DNA of 64,000 bases from Clostridium sp. OS1-26 (GCF_030915445.1 NZ_CP133264.1:4621208-4685207), one strand, 5' to 3'; numbered from the stretch's first letter, positions 9,086 to 18,085 are shown. The notes: generated from the letters alone by a model not told the origin. Translations and numbers: made by a program.

Positions 9086-9113
9086 ATACATATTTAATAT
9101 TTTTAATATGTAT
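9086..9113. promoter_or_regulatory. Candidate LysR operator
   Basis: The perfect inverted repeat ATACATATT - 10 bases - AATATGTAT lies in the intergenic region between the lysR-type gene and the exporter gene. It sits about 10 bases before a TATAAT-like -10 element at 9123-9128. The ATAC-GTAT ends fit the T-N11-A theme of LysR sites only loosely. Confidence 0.45.
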
Positions 9114-9176
9114 TTTTACCTGTTATAATAATACTTGAAATTTCTAATTTGTTCAAACTATAAAGGAGATGATGTT

Positions 9177-10013
9177 TTGTCATTAGTAGCATTAAAAATT
9201 TTAATAATATCTGTTATAGCTGGAGTAGTAGGTTCCGTACTTGGTCTTGGTGGTGGTACTGTAATTACTCCTGCACTCACACTATTATTCGGAGTTGATA
9301 TAAAACACGCTATTGGAGCAAGTATTATTTCAGTAATTGCCACCTCTAGCGGATCAGCTATAGCATATATAAAAGATAAAATAACTAATATAAGAGTGGG
9401 AATGTTTCTTGAAATAGCCACCACTACTGGAGCTATAACAGGAGCTTTCTTGGGAGGCGTAATAAATCCCAACTACCTTTATGTTCTCTTTGGAATATTA
9501 TTATTATACTCTGCTTTTGCAATGCTAAAAAAAGGCAAAGATGAATTGCCTCAGAATGTATCAGTTCACCCATTAGCAAAAAAATTTAAGTTAAATGGAG
9601 AATACTATGATAAAGCTTTGGAAAAAAATGTTGCTTATAATGTAGATGGCGTACCAGCTGGTTTTAGCGTTATGTATGGTGCTGGAGTTATTTCAGGTCT
9701 TCTCGGTATAGGCAGCGGTAGTTTTAAAGTTATGGCTATGGACTTATGTATGAAGCTTCCTTTGAAAGTGTCTAGTGCAACCAGTAATTTTATGATGGGA
9801 GTAACTGCTGCCGCTAGTGCTGGTGTGTATTTTCTTAAAGGTGATATAGATCCTAAGATTGCTGCTCCTGTTGCTCTTGGAGTTCTTGCAGGTGCTACAA
9901 TAGGAGCTAGAATTATGCAGCAACTAAAAAGCAAAACAATTAGAAAAATATTTATACCTTTTCTAGCTTATGTAGCAATACAAATGATTTACAAAGGAAT
10001 GGGAGGACACTAA
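9177..10013 (+). CDS. TauE/SafE family anion exporter
   Basis: This protein of about 278 residues is a TauE/SafE (DUF81) membrane protein with seven or eight predicted transmembrane helices in two homologous halves. Both halves carry the family glycine-rich loop, GSVLGLGGGTVITPAL at the N-terminus and GVISGLLGIGSGSFKV in the middle. Members export sulfite, sulfoacetate or other small organic anions. I prefer the TTG at 9177 as the start, because AAAGGAGATGATG lies just before it; an upstream in-frame TTG at 9135 has no good site. The next gene, a DUF1634 protein, overlaps the stop codon, so the two are translated together. The divergent LysR gene is the likely regulator. Confidence 0.88.
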   Translation: MSLVALKILIISVIAGVVGSVLGLGGGTVITPALTLLFGVDIKHAIGASIISVIATSSGSAIAYIKDKITNIRVGMFLEIATTTGAITGAFLGGVINPNYLYVLFGILLLYSAFAMLKKGKDELPQNVSVHPLAKKFKLNGEYYDKALEKNVAYNVDGVPAGFSVMYGAGVISGLLGIGSGSFKVMAMDLCMKLPLKVSSATSNFMMGVTAAASAGVYFLKGDIDPKIAAPVALGVLAGATIGARIMQQLKSKTIRKIFIPFLAYVAIQMIYKGMGGH

Positions 10014-10372
10014 TGAAAGAAAATAATATTGAAGAAGTAGAAATTATAATAAGTAAATCTTTAAGGATAGGAGTTTTACTGAGTTCATCAGTAATATTAA
10101 TAGGACTGTTGATGTTTTTAATATCTGGACACAGTGGATATCCAGAAAATTTCTATCCAACTACGCTTTCTGCTGTGGTATTAGGTTGTTTGTCTTTTAG
10201 ACCCTATGCTATTATACTTTTAGGATTAATGATTTTAATAGCAATTCCAGTATTTCGCGTTGGTGTTTCAATTATTGTTTTTTTAAAAGAAAAGGATTAT
10301 TTATATGTAAAAATTACCACTGTGGTTTTTGTAATATTAATCATAAGCTTTTTAATGGGCAAAGTCGGGTAA
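10013..10372 (+). CDS. DUF1634 family membrane protein, TauE partner
   Basis: This 119-residue protein has three hydrophobic helices (about residues 18-38, 62-82 and 97-115) and matches the DUF1634 family. Genes of this family often sit directly after TauE/SafE exporters, as here, and the ATG overlaps the exporter's TAA by one base. The GGGAGG site is inside the end of the exporter gene. It may be a small accessory subunit of the exporter; its biochemical role is unknown. Confidence 0.85.
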   Translation: MKENNIEEVEIIISKSLRIGVLLSSSVILIGLLMFLISGHSGYPENFYPTTLSAVVLGCLSFRPYAIILLGLMILIAIPVFRVGVSIIVFLKEKDYLYVKITTVVFVILIISFLMGKVG

Positions 10373-10427
10373 AAATAAATCTTGAATTAGCTTAAGGATA
10401 AATATTGAATAAACATAAGGACATATA

Positions 10428-10533
10428 AAAAAGGCTTGCAATAAGATTTGTTATGAATTTTTTAAGTAGGTATATTTAAAAAGAATGTTTAAATATCTAC
10501 CTATTAATCATCTTATCTAATGCAAGCCTTTTT
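10428..10533. repeat. Nested inverted repeat between convergent genes
   Basis: The outer arms AAAAAGGCTTGCA and TGCAAGCCTTTTT are perfect complements. Inside them ATAAGAT pairs with ATCTTAT, and a further long hairpin (AGGTATATTTAAA with TTTAAATATCTACCT) fills the middle. The outer arms alone would serve as a bidirectional terminator for the two flanking convergent genes. The extra inner stem makes it longer and more palindromic than an ordinary terminator, so it could be a terminator that received a small palindromic insertion. Confidence 0.7.
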
Positions 10534-10569
10534 AATATCGAAAGTTATAGCATTAAACAATTTATATGT

Positions 10570-11811
10570 TTAATATTTTAGAAATGTGACGATAAATTTT
10601 GTTCCTTTTCCTACTTTACTTTGTGCTTCAATTGTTCCATTATGCGCTTCAATTATTGATTTTGCTAAAGCTAATCCAATTCCTACAGAGTCACTTTTTC
10701 TTGAGGTCTTTGCTTTATAAAATCTTTTGAAAATATGAGGTAAGTCCTTATCATCAATTCCTTCGCCAGTATCTGTTATAATTATTCTTCTATAAATAGG
10801 GTTTTCCGCTAATTCTATGATTATTTCTCCTCCTTGAGCAGTATGTTCTACGCCATTTTTAATAATATTTATTAAAGCTTCTTCAATCCATAATTTATCA
10901 TGCTTGAAAACTACCTCAGAAATTTCCTTGAAAACTATTTTAATATTATTTTGCAGCGCCTTGCTTTCAAGTGCATCTATTGAATCTTGTATAGTCTCAT
11001 TTAAGCTTTGCTTTTCCTTTACAAACTCTATAGCTTTTGCATCAAGCTTAGCAAGCTTAAGCATACTTTTGATTAACCAATTCATTCTACTAAGCTGATT
11101 TTGATTATTTAATAAAAAAGTTTCTCTTTGTTCCTTTGATAGATCTTTACTCAGCAAGATGTCATTATAAACGATCATTGATGACAGAGGAGTTTTTAGC
11201 TGATGCGATATATCAGACAATAGGTCAACTAAAAATTGCTTTTCATTTTTAAGGGCATCTATATTATTTCTAATAATTTCTCTCATAGAATTAAAGGAAC
11301 TTGCTAGCTTAGAGAAGTCTCCTTCTTTATTTTCATTAATTGCTAAGTCATAATCCCCCTCAATTACTTTCTTAGCTCCAATAGTTAACTTTCTTATTTT
11401 TTTATAAAAGAATATATATTGAAAATAATTAAACATGAAAAATATTGAGGACATAAGTATAAACAAAAAAATAATACTGTAATTGTTTTTTTTGATAGTC
11501 TTGTTAACGTAAGGAAAAATTTCACTTTCTAAATCTTTATTTACACCATATTGATTTAAGATTACCTTACCTTTATCAGCCTCTTCTTGAGATACTTCTC
11601 GCGTAATAATAGGTATAATTTCTTTTTCAAGTTCTGGATTTTTATTTATTATTCTTATAGTAATAGCTCCTAAGCTTTTTATGTAGTCATCTTTTAAGTC
11701 ATCATGATGTAATTTTAGTATAAAAGATTCTAAACACAAAAATATAATCATTAAAAATAGAAGAATAGAAGAGCTTAATTTTAATTCAGGATTAATAAAA
11801 TATTTTTTCAT
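10570..11811 (-). CDS. Sensor histidine kinase (VanS/OmpR-partner type)
   Basis: This 413-residue kinase has an N-terminal transmembrane helix at about residues 13-30 and an extracellular segment of about 80 residues. A second helix lies at about 112-132, followed by a HAMP linker. The HisKA domain has the phospho-accepting His in SHQLKTPL, and the HATPase domain has an N box (IINIIKNGVEHT region), DTGEG and GIGLALAKS motifs. It sits six bases after an OmpR-type response regulator on the same strand. This pair lies directly beyond an FtsX-type ABC transporter operon, separated by a terminator, an arrangement typical of peptide-antibiotic or envelope-stress sensing modules. The signal is unknown. 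Confidence 0.92.
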   Translation of the reverse strand: MKKYFINPELKLSSSILLFLMIIFLCLESFILKLHHDDLKDDYIKSLGAITIRIINKNPELEKEIIPIITREVSQEEADKGKVILNQYGVNKDLESEIFPYVNKTIKKNNYSIIFLFILMSSIFFMFNYFQYIFFYKKIRKLTIGAKKVIEGDYDLAINENKEGDFSKLASSFNSMREIIRNNIDALKNEKQFLVDLLSDISHQLKTPLSSMIVYNDILLSKDLSKEQRETFLLNNQNQLSRMNWLIKSMLKLAKLDAKAIEFVKEKQSLNETIQDSIDALESKALQNNIKIVFKEISEVVFKHDKLWIEEALINIIKNGVEHTAQGGEIIIELAENPIYRRIIITDTGEGIDDKDLPHIFKRFYKAKTSRKSDSVGIGLALAKSIIEAHNGTIEAQSKVGKGTKFIVTFLKY

Positions 11812-11817
11812 ACATAT

Positions 11818-12513
11818 TTACTCCTTAACAACATCCTTATCCCACTTATATCCTAATCCTCTTAGCGTCACTATATATTCTGGCTCCTTGGAACTATCTT
11901 CTATTTTTTCTCTTATTCTTTTAATATAAACAGACAATGTGTTTTCATCGAAAAAAGACTCTGCTCCTTCTGTTAGCCCCTTTAATATTTCATCTCTTTT
12001 AATTAATGCCTTTGGCTTATTCATAAATATCAATAGAAGTCTATATTCCTGGGCTGTTAGAACAATTTCTTTATCTTTTTTCTTTACTATTGCCTTTGAA
12101 TTATCAACTACTATATTTCCACTTATAAGTCTGTCTCCTGAAGGTGATACTTTAGAACTTCTTCTTAGTGATACTTTAATTCTTGATAAAAGCTCTCTAA
12201 CTCTAAAAGGCTTTGTTATGTAATCATCTCCACCTATTTCGAGACCTAACACTATATTGACTTCATCATCACATGCAGTTAAAAATATTATTGGAATATC
12301 ACTTTTAGTTCTTATAGACTTACATAGTTCATACCCATTTCCATCTGGCAAATTAACATCTAATAATATTAAATCAAACTGACTTAGCTGAAGTAAATTT
12401 TCTGCTTCCGATATCGTTGATGCTCTACAAAGCTCATAGCCTTCATCTTTTAATGTAAATTCTATACCAAGTGCTAGAGATTCATCGTCTTCTACTAGCA
12501 ATAATTTGTACAT
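11818..12513 (-). CDS. OmpR/PhoB-family response regulator
   Basis: The receiver domain (residues 1-115) keeps the acidic pair EDDE, the phospho-acceptor Asp in LILLDVNLPDG and the Lys of TKPF. The C-terminal winged helix (about 130-230) has the EYRLLLIFMNKP and RIREKIED segments of OmpR DNA-binding domains. A GTG nine bases upstream overlaps the GAGGTG binding site, so the ATG at 12513 is the more likely start. The cognate kinase gene follows six bases later. Its likely target is the ABC transporter operon upstream, by position. Confidence 0.93.
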   Translation of the reverse strand: MYKLLLVEDDESLALGIEFTLKDEGYELCRASTISEAENLLQLSQFDLILLDVNLPDGNGYELCKSIRTKSDIPIIFLTACDDEVNIVLGLEIGGDDYITKPFRVRELLSRIKVSLRRSSKVSPSGDRLISGNIVVDNSKAIVKKKDKEIVLTAQEYRLLLIFMNKPKALIKRDEILKGLTEGAESFFDENTLSVYIKRIREKIEDSSKEPEYIVTLRGLGYKWDKDVVKE

Positions 12514-12640
12514 ACACTTCACCTCTTTTAATTTTTAAGAAACATAATTAATTTAATAATACTTGATTTATATACTAAATTGAATATATAAATATGTAAT
12601 CCTTAAGTTCTTACCCTATCTTTTAGATAATGCTAAAAAT

Positions 12641-12670
12641 AATGTCATGAACTATGCAGTCCATGACATT
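12641..12670 (-). terminator. Terminator after the FtsX-type permease
   Basis: AATGTCATG and CATGACATT form a stem with an inner ACT/AGT extension, 45 bases past the permease stop codon. It separates the transporter genes from the two-component pair. The following T-run is weak. Confidence 0.6.
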
Positions 12671-12714
12671 AATATCTGATACTCTCACAAATTTCTTTAA
12701 CCCTTTATATTACA

Positions 12715-15219
12715 TTAAAAATCTTCCCTAATAGCTTCAATTAAGTTTTCTTTTCTGATTCTCGAAAGTGGCGATAGTACTGAAAGATAGCCAATCACTA
12801 TAGCTGCTATACCTGCAGTAGCTACTGCACTCCAGGGAAATTTCCATGCAAACTCTCTCACTCCACCTAAACCTCTATACATTGAAAATGATAAGGCGCA
12901 TGCTATTATTGATCCGTATATAGTACCAACTATACCATACATGAATCCTTCTAAAACTATCATTTTCTTTAATCCTTTTTGAGTTAAACCAATAGATTTT
13001 AATGCAGCAAATTCTCTTTTTCTTAATATAATATTTGTCGTTATTGTGTTTATTATATTAACACTTCCTATCAAAGATACAACTACAACAAATCCGTATA
13101 TTAATATCTTTACCATTAGTATTGAGGTCTTTGTTTTTCTATTTTGTTCTATATTATCAATTACTCTTAATGAAGAATTTGATTTTATTGCGGTTTCTAT
13201 TTCTGTTTTTGCTGCTTCTTCATTCTTAACATCTTTGATTATAATATTTAAACCTACCGGTTCAATACTATTCTTATTAGTTAACTTTTTAGCAACTTCT
13301 TCAGTTGTAATAAGCTTTAACCCCTCTTGTGATCCCCAGAAATTAAAAGGTTCATTTTCAACTATCGCCATTACCTTAACCTTTTTAGTTTTTGCTTTGT
13401 CAAATTCAATTTTTTTATTGTTATCTCCTGCGATTTCGTTATATTGAAGATCTATTTCATCTCCTACTTTTATATTAGCAACTGGCCCTACATGCTTCTT
13501 TTGTGTTTTATCATTGAATATTGTATTTTTGCTAATTAAAATTACTCCATTTTCTCTGTTTAGTTTTTCTACATCAATATCACCAGAAGTTAAATATTTT
13601 TTAGAAGCTTCTAAAGCCCCTTGATCATAAACTGTTGTATAGCCATTTAAAATAGTTTTTTGATTGTCACTTGAATTAGTCTTATTATATACTTTACCCA
13701 TATCTTGAATTTCTTTAATTTCTTTACTCTTATCTATAGCTATATCAAAATGATATGCATCATAAGCCTTATATATCTTATCTATATCATTTACACTTTT
13801 GAGATTATCTGTTACTTTTTCGTTTATATAGGCCTCTTCCTTTGTAGCTTGTGAATTTCTTATAACTGAGAAGTGAATATTTTTTGATTCATTAGCATCT
13901 TTTCCTATAGTTAATGTCATATCCATGAAAGACTTAAAGGTAATAAATAATACAATACTTATCACTATTGAGAAAACAGTTACTCTATATCTCTTTTTAT
14001 TTCTTTTTATGTTTTTAACTGCTAGCGCTGCTTCAAAACCAAATACTTTTCCGATAACTCTATTTTTTCTTCTTTTTATTTTTTCTTTTGTTATCGCTGT
14101 CCTACTGCTTATAGCTACCAATGGTGATATCCTGCCAGCGAAAATTGCTGGTATCAATGCTGACAAATATATTGATATTAGGCCAACACCCCCACTTATA
14201 GCCATAATATTAGGATCTATTACTGGTTTCATAGGAAAAATCGATTCTCCACCAATTAATTTGAAAGCAAAGCTTATTCCATATATAGCTATAATACCAC
14301 ATACTAACCCCAAAGGAACACCTATGGCAGCTAAAACTGTTGCCTCTTTTAATACAATTTTTCTTATTTGTTTTGGCGTTCCTCCTACAGCCCTTAGAAG
14401 GCCAAATTGCTTTATTCTTTCCACAACGCTTATTTGAAATGAATTATATATAACTGCTATAGTCGATATTACTACTATTCCAATGATTATACCTAGTGTA
14501 GCATATAATCCCCCCATCCCCGAACCTTTATCTCCAGCACCTTGCATCATAAGAAGATAAGTATTTTCTCCAACTTTATCTTTTTTAGTTAATCCTTTTA
14601 GTTCATTTACTGCCTTTTTTAAATTTACTTTTGGACTTATTTCCACTAGCAGCATAGACTTTGACTCATCAATTTTATTATTTTTAGTTAATAAAACTCC
14701 TTTATTTTCAATTTGATTTCCTATACTGTCTTCCAATATACCTACAAGAGTATATTCTTTTTCATTAACCTTTATTTTATCACCTATTTTACCATTTTTA
14801 TCAATACGACTTAATGCCCATTTTTCTATTGCCACTTGATTCTCATTTTCTGGAAACTTACCTTGTTTCACTTTATAAGGAAGAAGTTCTAAAGCCTTAT
14901 CTGTAGCTATTATAACATCAGTGGTTAATTTTCCTTCTAATTTAGTTTCTTCACCTACTGTATAAAATCCACTTCTTGAAACCTTTGGATTATTTGTTAT
15001 TTTAGAAATTAAACTTTTGTTTGCTTCTTTAAAGGCTAATTGCCATGACCCATAGGAATTTTTAGCGTCATCTATTTGTGCATTTTGTATTCCTTTAAAG
15101 AAAAGCCCAATTGAAGATATCAATGCAACTGACAGTATAATTCCTATGATGGTAAGTAAAGTTCTTTTCTTATTAGTCTTTAAATATTTGCCCGTAAGCT
15201 GTCCATAATTAGTTATCAT
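12715..15219 (-). CDS. ABC transporter permease, double FtsX-type
   Basis: This 834-residue membrane protein has the architecture of large FtsX/MacB-like permeases. An N-terminal helix (TLLTIIGIILSVALISSIGLF) is followed by an extracellular domain and three helices forming the first FtsX domain (about residues 245-375). Then come another anchoring helix near 410-430, a second extracellular domain, and a second FtsX domain at the C-terminus (about 705-830). Such permeases do not import solutes; they act in lipoprotein or peptide release, antimicrobial peptide resistance or envelope signalling. The ATPase gene is 54 bases upstream in the same direction and a two-component system follows. I infer a peptide or lipid-linked substrate; the exact one is unknown. 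Confidence 0.9.
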   Translation of the reverse strand: MITNYGQLTGKYLKTNKKRTLLTIIGIILSVALISSIGLFFKGIQNAQIDDAKNSYGSWQLAFKEANKSLISKITNNPKVSRSGFYTVGEETKLEGKLTTDVIIATDKALELLPYKVKQGKFPENENQVAIEKWALSRIDKNGKIGDKIKVNEKEYTLVGILEDSIGNQIENKGVLLTKNNKIDESKSMLLVEISPKVNLKKAVNELKGLTKKDKVGENTYLLMMQGAGDKGSGMGGLYATLGIIIGIVVISTIAVIYNSFQISVVERIKQFGLLRAVGGTPKQIRKIVLKEATVLAAIGVPLGLVCGIIAIYGISFAFKLIGGESIFPMKPVIDPNIMAISGGVGLISIYLSALIPAIFAGRISPLVAISSRTAITKEKIKRRKNRVIGKVFGFEAALAVKNIKRNKKRYRVTVFSIVISIVLFITFKSFMDMTLTIGKDANESKNIHFSVIRNSQATKEEAYINEKVTDNLKSVNDIDKIYKAYDAYHFDIAIDKSKEIKEIQDMGKVYNKTNSSDNQKTILNGYTTVYDQGALEASKKYLTSGDIDVEKLNRENGVILISKNTIFNDKTQKKHVGPVANIKVGDEIDLQYNEIAGDNNKKIEFDKAKTKKVKVMAIVENEPFNFWGSQEGLKLITTEEVAKKLTNKNSIEPVGLNIIIKDVKNEEAAKTEIETAIKSNSSLRVIDNIEQNRKTKTSILMVKILIYGFVVVVSLIGSVNIINTITTNIILRKREFAALKSIGLTQKGLKKMIVLEGFMYGIVGTIYGSIIACALSFSMYRGLGGVREFAWKFPWSAVATAGIAAIVIGYLSVLSPLSRIRKENLIEAIREDF

Positions 15220-15273
15220 TGGGTTACCTCCTAGTATTCTTTAATTCCACATCCTGATATTAATTTACCTTGC

Positions 15274-15969
15274 CTATGCACCATACTTATTTCTTAGATA
15301 TTTGTCTGAAACAATTTCACCATCTTCTATGGTAATTACTCTATCAGCCATGGTCGCTATATTAATATCATGCGTAATAAGTATTAATGTCTGGTTATAC
15401 TTTCTAGCTGTAAATTTCAATAATTCAATTACCTCTTTTGAGTTCTTACTATCAAGGTTTCCCGTTGGTTCGTCCGCAAGTATTATTGAAGGTTTATTTA
15501 ATAGTGCCCTTCCAATTGACACTCTTTGCTGTTGCCCACCTGACAGCTCGGAGGGAAGATGATTTTTTCTTTCCTTAAGTCCTAATATTTCAATAATTTC
15601 TTCCAAATAGCTTTTATCCACTTTATCATTATCTAATAGTGCTGGAAGAGCTATGTTTTCCTCAACATCTAAAACCGGAATTAGGTTAAAAAATTGAAAT
15701 ATAAATCCTATCTTTCTTCTTCTAAATATTGCAAGCTTTTCTTCTTTATAGTTATAAATGCTTTCGCCGTCAATTATAACCTTTCCCTTTGTCGGTCTAT
15801 CTAAGCCTCCAAGCAAGTGAAGTAATGTACTTTTACCTGAACCAGAAGCCCCTACAATTGCCACAAACTCTCCTTTATTTACTGATAGATTTATATCTTT
15901 AAGCGCTTCAACTATATTTTCACCTTTTCCATAAGTTTTGTTTAAGTTTTCAACCTTTAGAATTTCCAT
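15274..15969 (-). CDS. ABC transporter ATP-binding protein, LolD/MacB type
   Basis: This 231-residue ATPase has Walker A GASGSGKST at about residues 38-46, a Q-loop (FQFFNLIP), the signature LSGGQQQRVSIGRAL, Walker B (IILADEPTGNLDS) and the switch histidine (ITHD). The LDS after Walker B is typical of the LolD/FtsE/MacB class that pairs with FtsX-like permeases. It forms an operon with the 834-residue permease downstream and would power that protein's mechanical cycle. Start: ATG with a GAGGAGAGA site just upstream. Confidence 0.95.
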   Translation of the reverse strand: MEILKVENLNKTYGKGENIVEALKDINLSVNKGEFVAIVGASGSGKSTLLHLLGGLDRPTKGKVIIDGESIYNYKEEKLAIFRRRKIGFIFQFFNLIPVLDVEENIALPALLDNDKVDKSYLEEIIEILGLKERKNHLPSELSGGQQQRVSIGRALLNKPSIILADEPTGNLDSKNSKEVIELLKFTARKYNQTLILITHDINIATMADRVITIEDGEIVSDKYLRNKYGA

Positions 15970-16635
15970 ATATATCTCTCCTCTGTTTTTATTATCACCA
16001 TGCTTAAATTATATATCACTACATTCTATTACTCCATGTCATCTAACTTACAAGAAAGAAGTTTCCCTTACAATTTAGTAAGAAAATTAAAAGTTGAGAA
16101 TGAAGATATTAAAACAATAAAACAAACTATATTAAAATCTGAGAATACTTTTAAAAAATATGCTAGAAATGAATCTAAAAAAGGTCACTTCAGAGTGCGT
16201 GGACACCCTTATAAGGGTGATCTGTGTATAATACATAAAAACTTTTTCAGTAATAATTCAAGGAAAGAATTTAAAAATAAGCAACTCTATAGAAATTCAA
16301 TTTTATGGTTTATAAATTCTTTGTATTTGTCCATAATTTAAATAGAGTAAAAATTATCGAAATGATATTTTGAAAAGTTCTAAAAGTTATATAAGAATAG
16401 ATGTACCTATAACTGTCGCTTGTATTTTTATTGTAGGAGTTATTTGTGGAATATTATTTTAAACGAAAATAGAACAACCTGCATCTTAAGTAAATACAGA
16501 CTCTTTTCCTTTAATAAAATTCCTTTATTTGTATTGCTAAAAACTATATAATTATATTGATACATAAAGTCATATTCGTAATTTATTTCAAAATATTATT
16601 GTAAATATATTTAAAATCGAAATGGAGTGATAAAA
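15970..16635. other. Gene-poor interval with weak open frames
   Basis: Between the ABC operon and the YbaK gene lies about 670 bases without a convincing gene. An open frame from 16000 to 16341 on the plus strand (113 codons) lacks a ribosome binding site and matches no family I recognise. A 30-codon frame at 16370-16462 would encode a peptide with one hydrophobic segment but starts at TTG without a good site. ACCCTTATAAGGGT at about 16206 is a perfect palindrome. This may be a decayed gene. Confidence 0.4.
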
Positions 16636-17100
16636 TTGAAAGAATTTGAAGAAAAATTGAAAGAATATATAGTAGAGAATAACATAGATGCAGAACAATA
16701 TATTTATGAGAATACCTGCCACTCTGTACAAGAGGCCGCATCTGCCGCTAATGCATCTCCAAAAGATATTGTAAAAAGTATATGTTTAATGGATAACGAT
16801 GGTAATCTTATTGTTGCTATTGTTAAAGGGGAAGATAGGGTAAGTACATCAAGGGTAGCAAAAGCATTAAATATAGAACTTCCCAAAACTGCAACTCCTG
16901 AAGAAATACTCGATAAAACTGGATACATATGTGGAGGAGTGCCGTCATTTGGCTATGAAGCTATATTTTTAATTGACCCAAAAGTTATGGAAAATGAGCT
17001 CGTTTATACTGGTGGAGGCTCACCTTATTCATTAACAAAAATTTCAACAAAAGTACTACATCAGATAAATAAAGGCCAAATAGTTAGAGTAAGAAAATGA
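16636..17100 (+). CDS. YbaK/ProX-type aminoacyl-tRNA deacylase domain protein
   Basis: This protein of about 154 residues is a single YbaK/aminoacyl-tRNA synthetase-associated domain. The conserved lysine appears in IVKSICLMDND, the GDRVS-type segment in KGEDRVSTSRVAK, and the GGVPSFG loop near residue 100 lines the active site. Family members hydrolyse mischarged tRNAs (for example Ala or Cys on tRNA-Pro) in trans. I chose TTG at 16636 because GGAG lies eight bases before it; a GTG at 16627 overlaps that site. It is a single gene. A second member of the family is encoded at 36592, and the two share only family-level motifs, so they probably have different tRNA targets. Confidence 0.88.
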   Translation: MKEFEEKLKEYIVENNIDAEQYIYENTCHSVQEAASAANASPKDIVKSICLMDNDGNLIVAIVKGEDRVSTSRVAKALNIELPKTATPEEILDKTGYICGGVPSFGYEAIFLIDPKVMENELVYTGGGSPYSLTKISTKVLHQINKGQIVRVRK

Positions 17101-17203
17101 TTTTTTCTTTATAGTATTCTTATTTTATAAATTTAAACAAGCCTACATCCACTTTCAGATACAAGCTCATATGCTATAATAAAATTCATTTATTTTGGAC
17201 ATG

Positions 17204-17227
17204 AAAAAAGAGAGCAATTACTCTCTT
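17204..17227 (-). terminator. Terminator overlapping the 54-residue protein gene
   Basis: On the minus strand AAGAGAG and CTCTCTT flank a six-base loop and are followed by TTTTTT. The hairpin contains the stop codon of the small gene at 17218-17382, which supports that frame as a real transcript. Confidence 0.75.
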
Positions 17228-17382
17228 GAGTTCTCTTTATCAGATTTTATACCTTTATTTCCCAATTCCTTTTCTGCGGCTGGGAGAATACCTAATCCAC
17301 CAATACCGAAGGCCGTCATATTATTTAACTGTTTCACTATTTCGTTTTCTTTATTATTAATTTTTTTGTCCTTATGTTCCAT
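17218..17382 (-). CDS. Small hydrophilic protein, 54 residues, unknown function
   Basis: A short frame starts at an ATG with GAGGTGATA just upstream and ends inside a strong terminator hairpin. The protein is lysine- and asparagine-rich at both ends (MEHKDKKINNKENE at the start). It has a short glycine-rich hydrophobic middle (MTAFGIGGLGILPAAEKELG, residues 22-41). I do not recognise a family. It is too short for one transmembrane domain of confidence, although the middle could dip into a membrane. Its good binding site, intact frame and matched terminator argue that it is expressed. It is divergent from the His-rich protein gene. Confidence 0.6.
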   Translation of the reverse strand: MEHKDKKINNKENEIVKQLNNMTAFGIGGLGILPAAEKELGNKGIKSDKENSRE

Positions 17383-17558
17383 ATTATCACCTCAGTTATT
17401 ATAATAACCACTGGTACGATTTAATATTCTACATAAACAGAGCCCGTTCAGAAAAGGAGATGCTTTCATTACCTCTCACCTTCTTTTTAAACTTTTGTAA
17501 CCTTATTTTGCATTCTGCATATTATGTATTGTGTGTAAAAATTTTATGGAGGCTTATT

Positions 17559-18002
17559 ATGTATAGAAACGAAAATCAGGACTTTGACCAAAGCCTTGAT
17601 CAAAACCTTGATCAAAATTCAAATTTAGATGATACTCGTTGGCAGAACAAAGGGCATCACAAAGAACATCACCATGGACATCATCATGGACATCATCATG
17701 GACATCATCATTTTAAAATGTGTTGTCCTATGATGTGCTGCTGCCCTATGATGTGCTGCTTTCCTATGATGCATGGACAGCAAATGATGCCTACTCAAAT
17801 GATGCCAACACAGGTTTCTCCTGCTCAAATGATGCCTACTCAGACAATGCCATATAGCATGGACCATAAAGGAAAATGTAAATGTGGAGATCATATGATG
17901 TATAGAGATGATGACATCAATAATGATAACATCAATGACGATGAATTCAGACAATATTATACAAGTCCTTACTATTATCCATACTATCCATATTATCTAT
18001 AG
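17559..18002 (+). CDS. His/Cys/Met-rich low-complexity protein, possible metal-binding or spore coat protein
   Basis: This 147-residue protein has striking composition. Residues 34-51 are a run of HHH and GHHH repeats, then come CCPMMCCCPMMCC (about 54-66) and several MMPTQ repeats (about 75-95). Next is a KCKCGDH segment, an Asp/Asn-rich stretch and a tyrosine-rich tail (YYYPYYPYY). Histidine, cysteine and methionine clusters of this kind bind copper, nickel or zinc. Tyrosine-rich low-complexity tails are common in clostridial and bacillar spore coat proteins. I therefore infer a metal-binding or cross-linked coat-like protein, without a family match. The ATG is preceded by ATGGAGG; a longer in-frame start at 17460 lacks a site. 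There is no signal peptide in the chosen form. Confidence 0.8.
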   Translation: MYRNENQDFDQSLDQNLDQNSNLDDTRWQNKGHHKEHHHGHHHGHHHGHHHFKMCCPMMCCCPMMCCFPMMHGQQMMPTQMMPTQVSPAQMMPTQTMPYSMDHKGKCKCGDHMMYRDDDINNDNINDDEFRQYYTSPYYYPYYPYYL

Positions 18003-18085
18003 ATAAAATTAATAATAACTATATATCTAGATTAATTAAACATAACTGCGGCTTAGGCTGCAGTTTATTTTTATCCGATGACTAC

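Noticed and set aside
16000..16341. Open frame of 113 codons on the plus strand
   Set aside because: No ribosome binding site, unrecognised low-information sequence and no partner gene. It may be a remnant, so it is mentioned only as part of the gene-poor interval.
16370..16462. 30-codon frame encoding a peptide with one hydrophobic helix
   Set aside because: It starts at TTG without a credible binding site and has no clear terminator, so support is too weak to call it a gene.
17641..17712. Short direct repeats resembling an array
   Set aside because: The 12-base GGACATCATCAT units are codon repeats for GHHH, not CRISPR repeats with spacers.
17625..17954. Met/His-rich frame on the minus strand
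   Set aside because: It is the complement of the His-rich repeats of the plus-strand gene and has no binding site.
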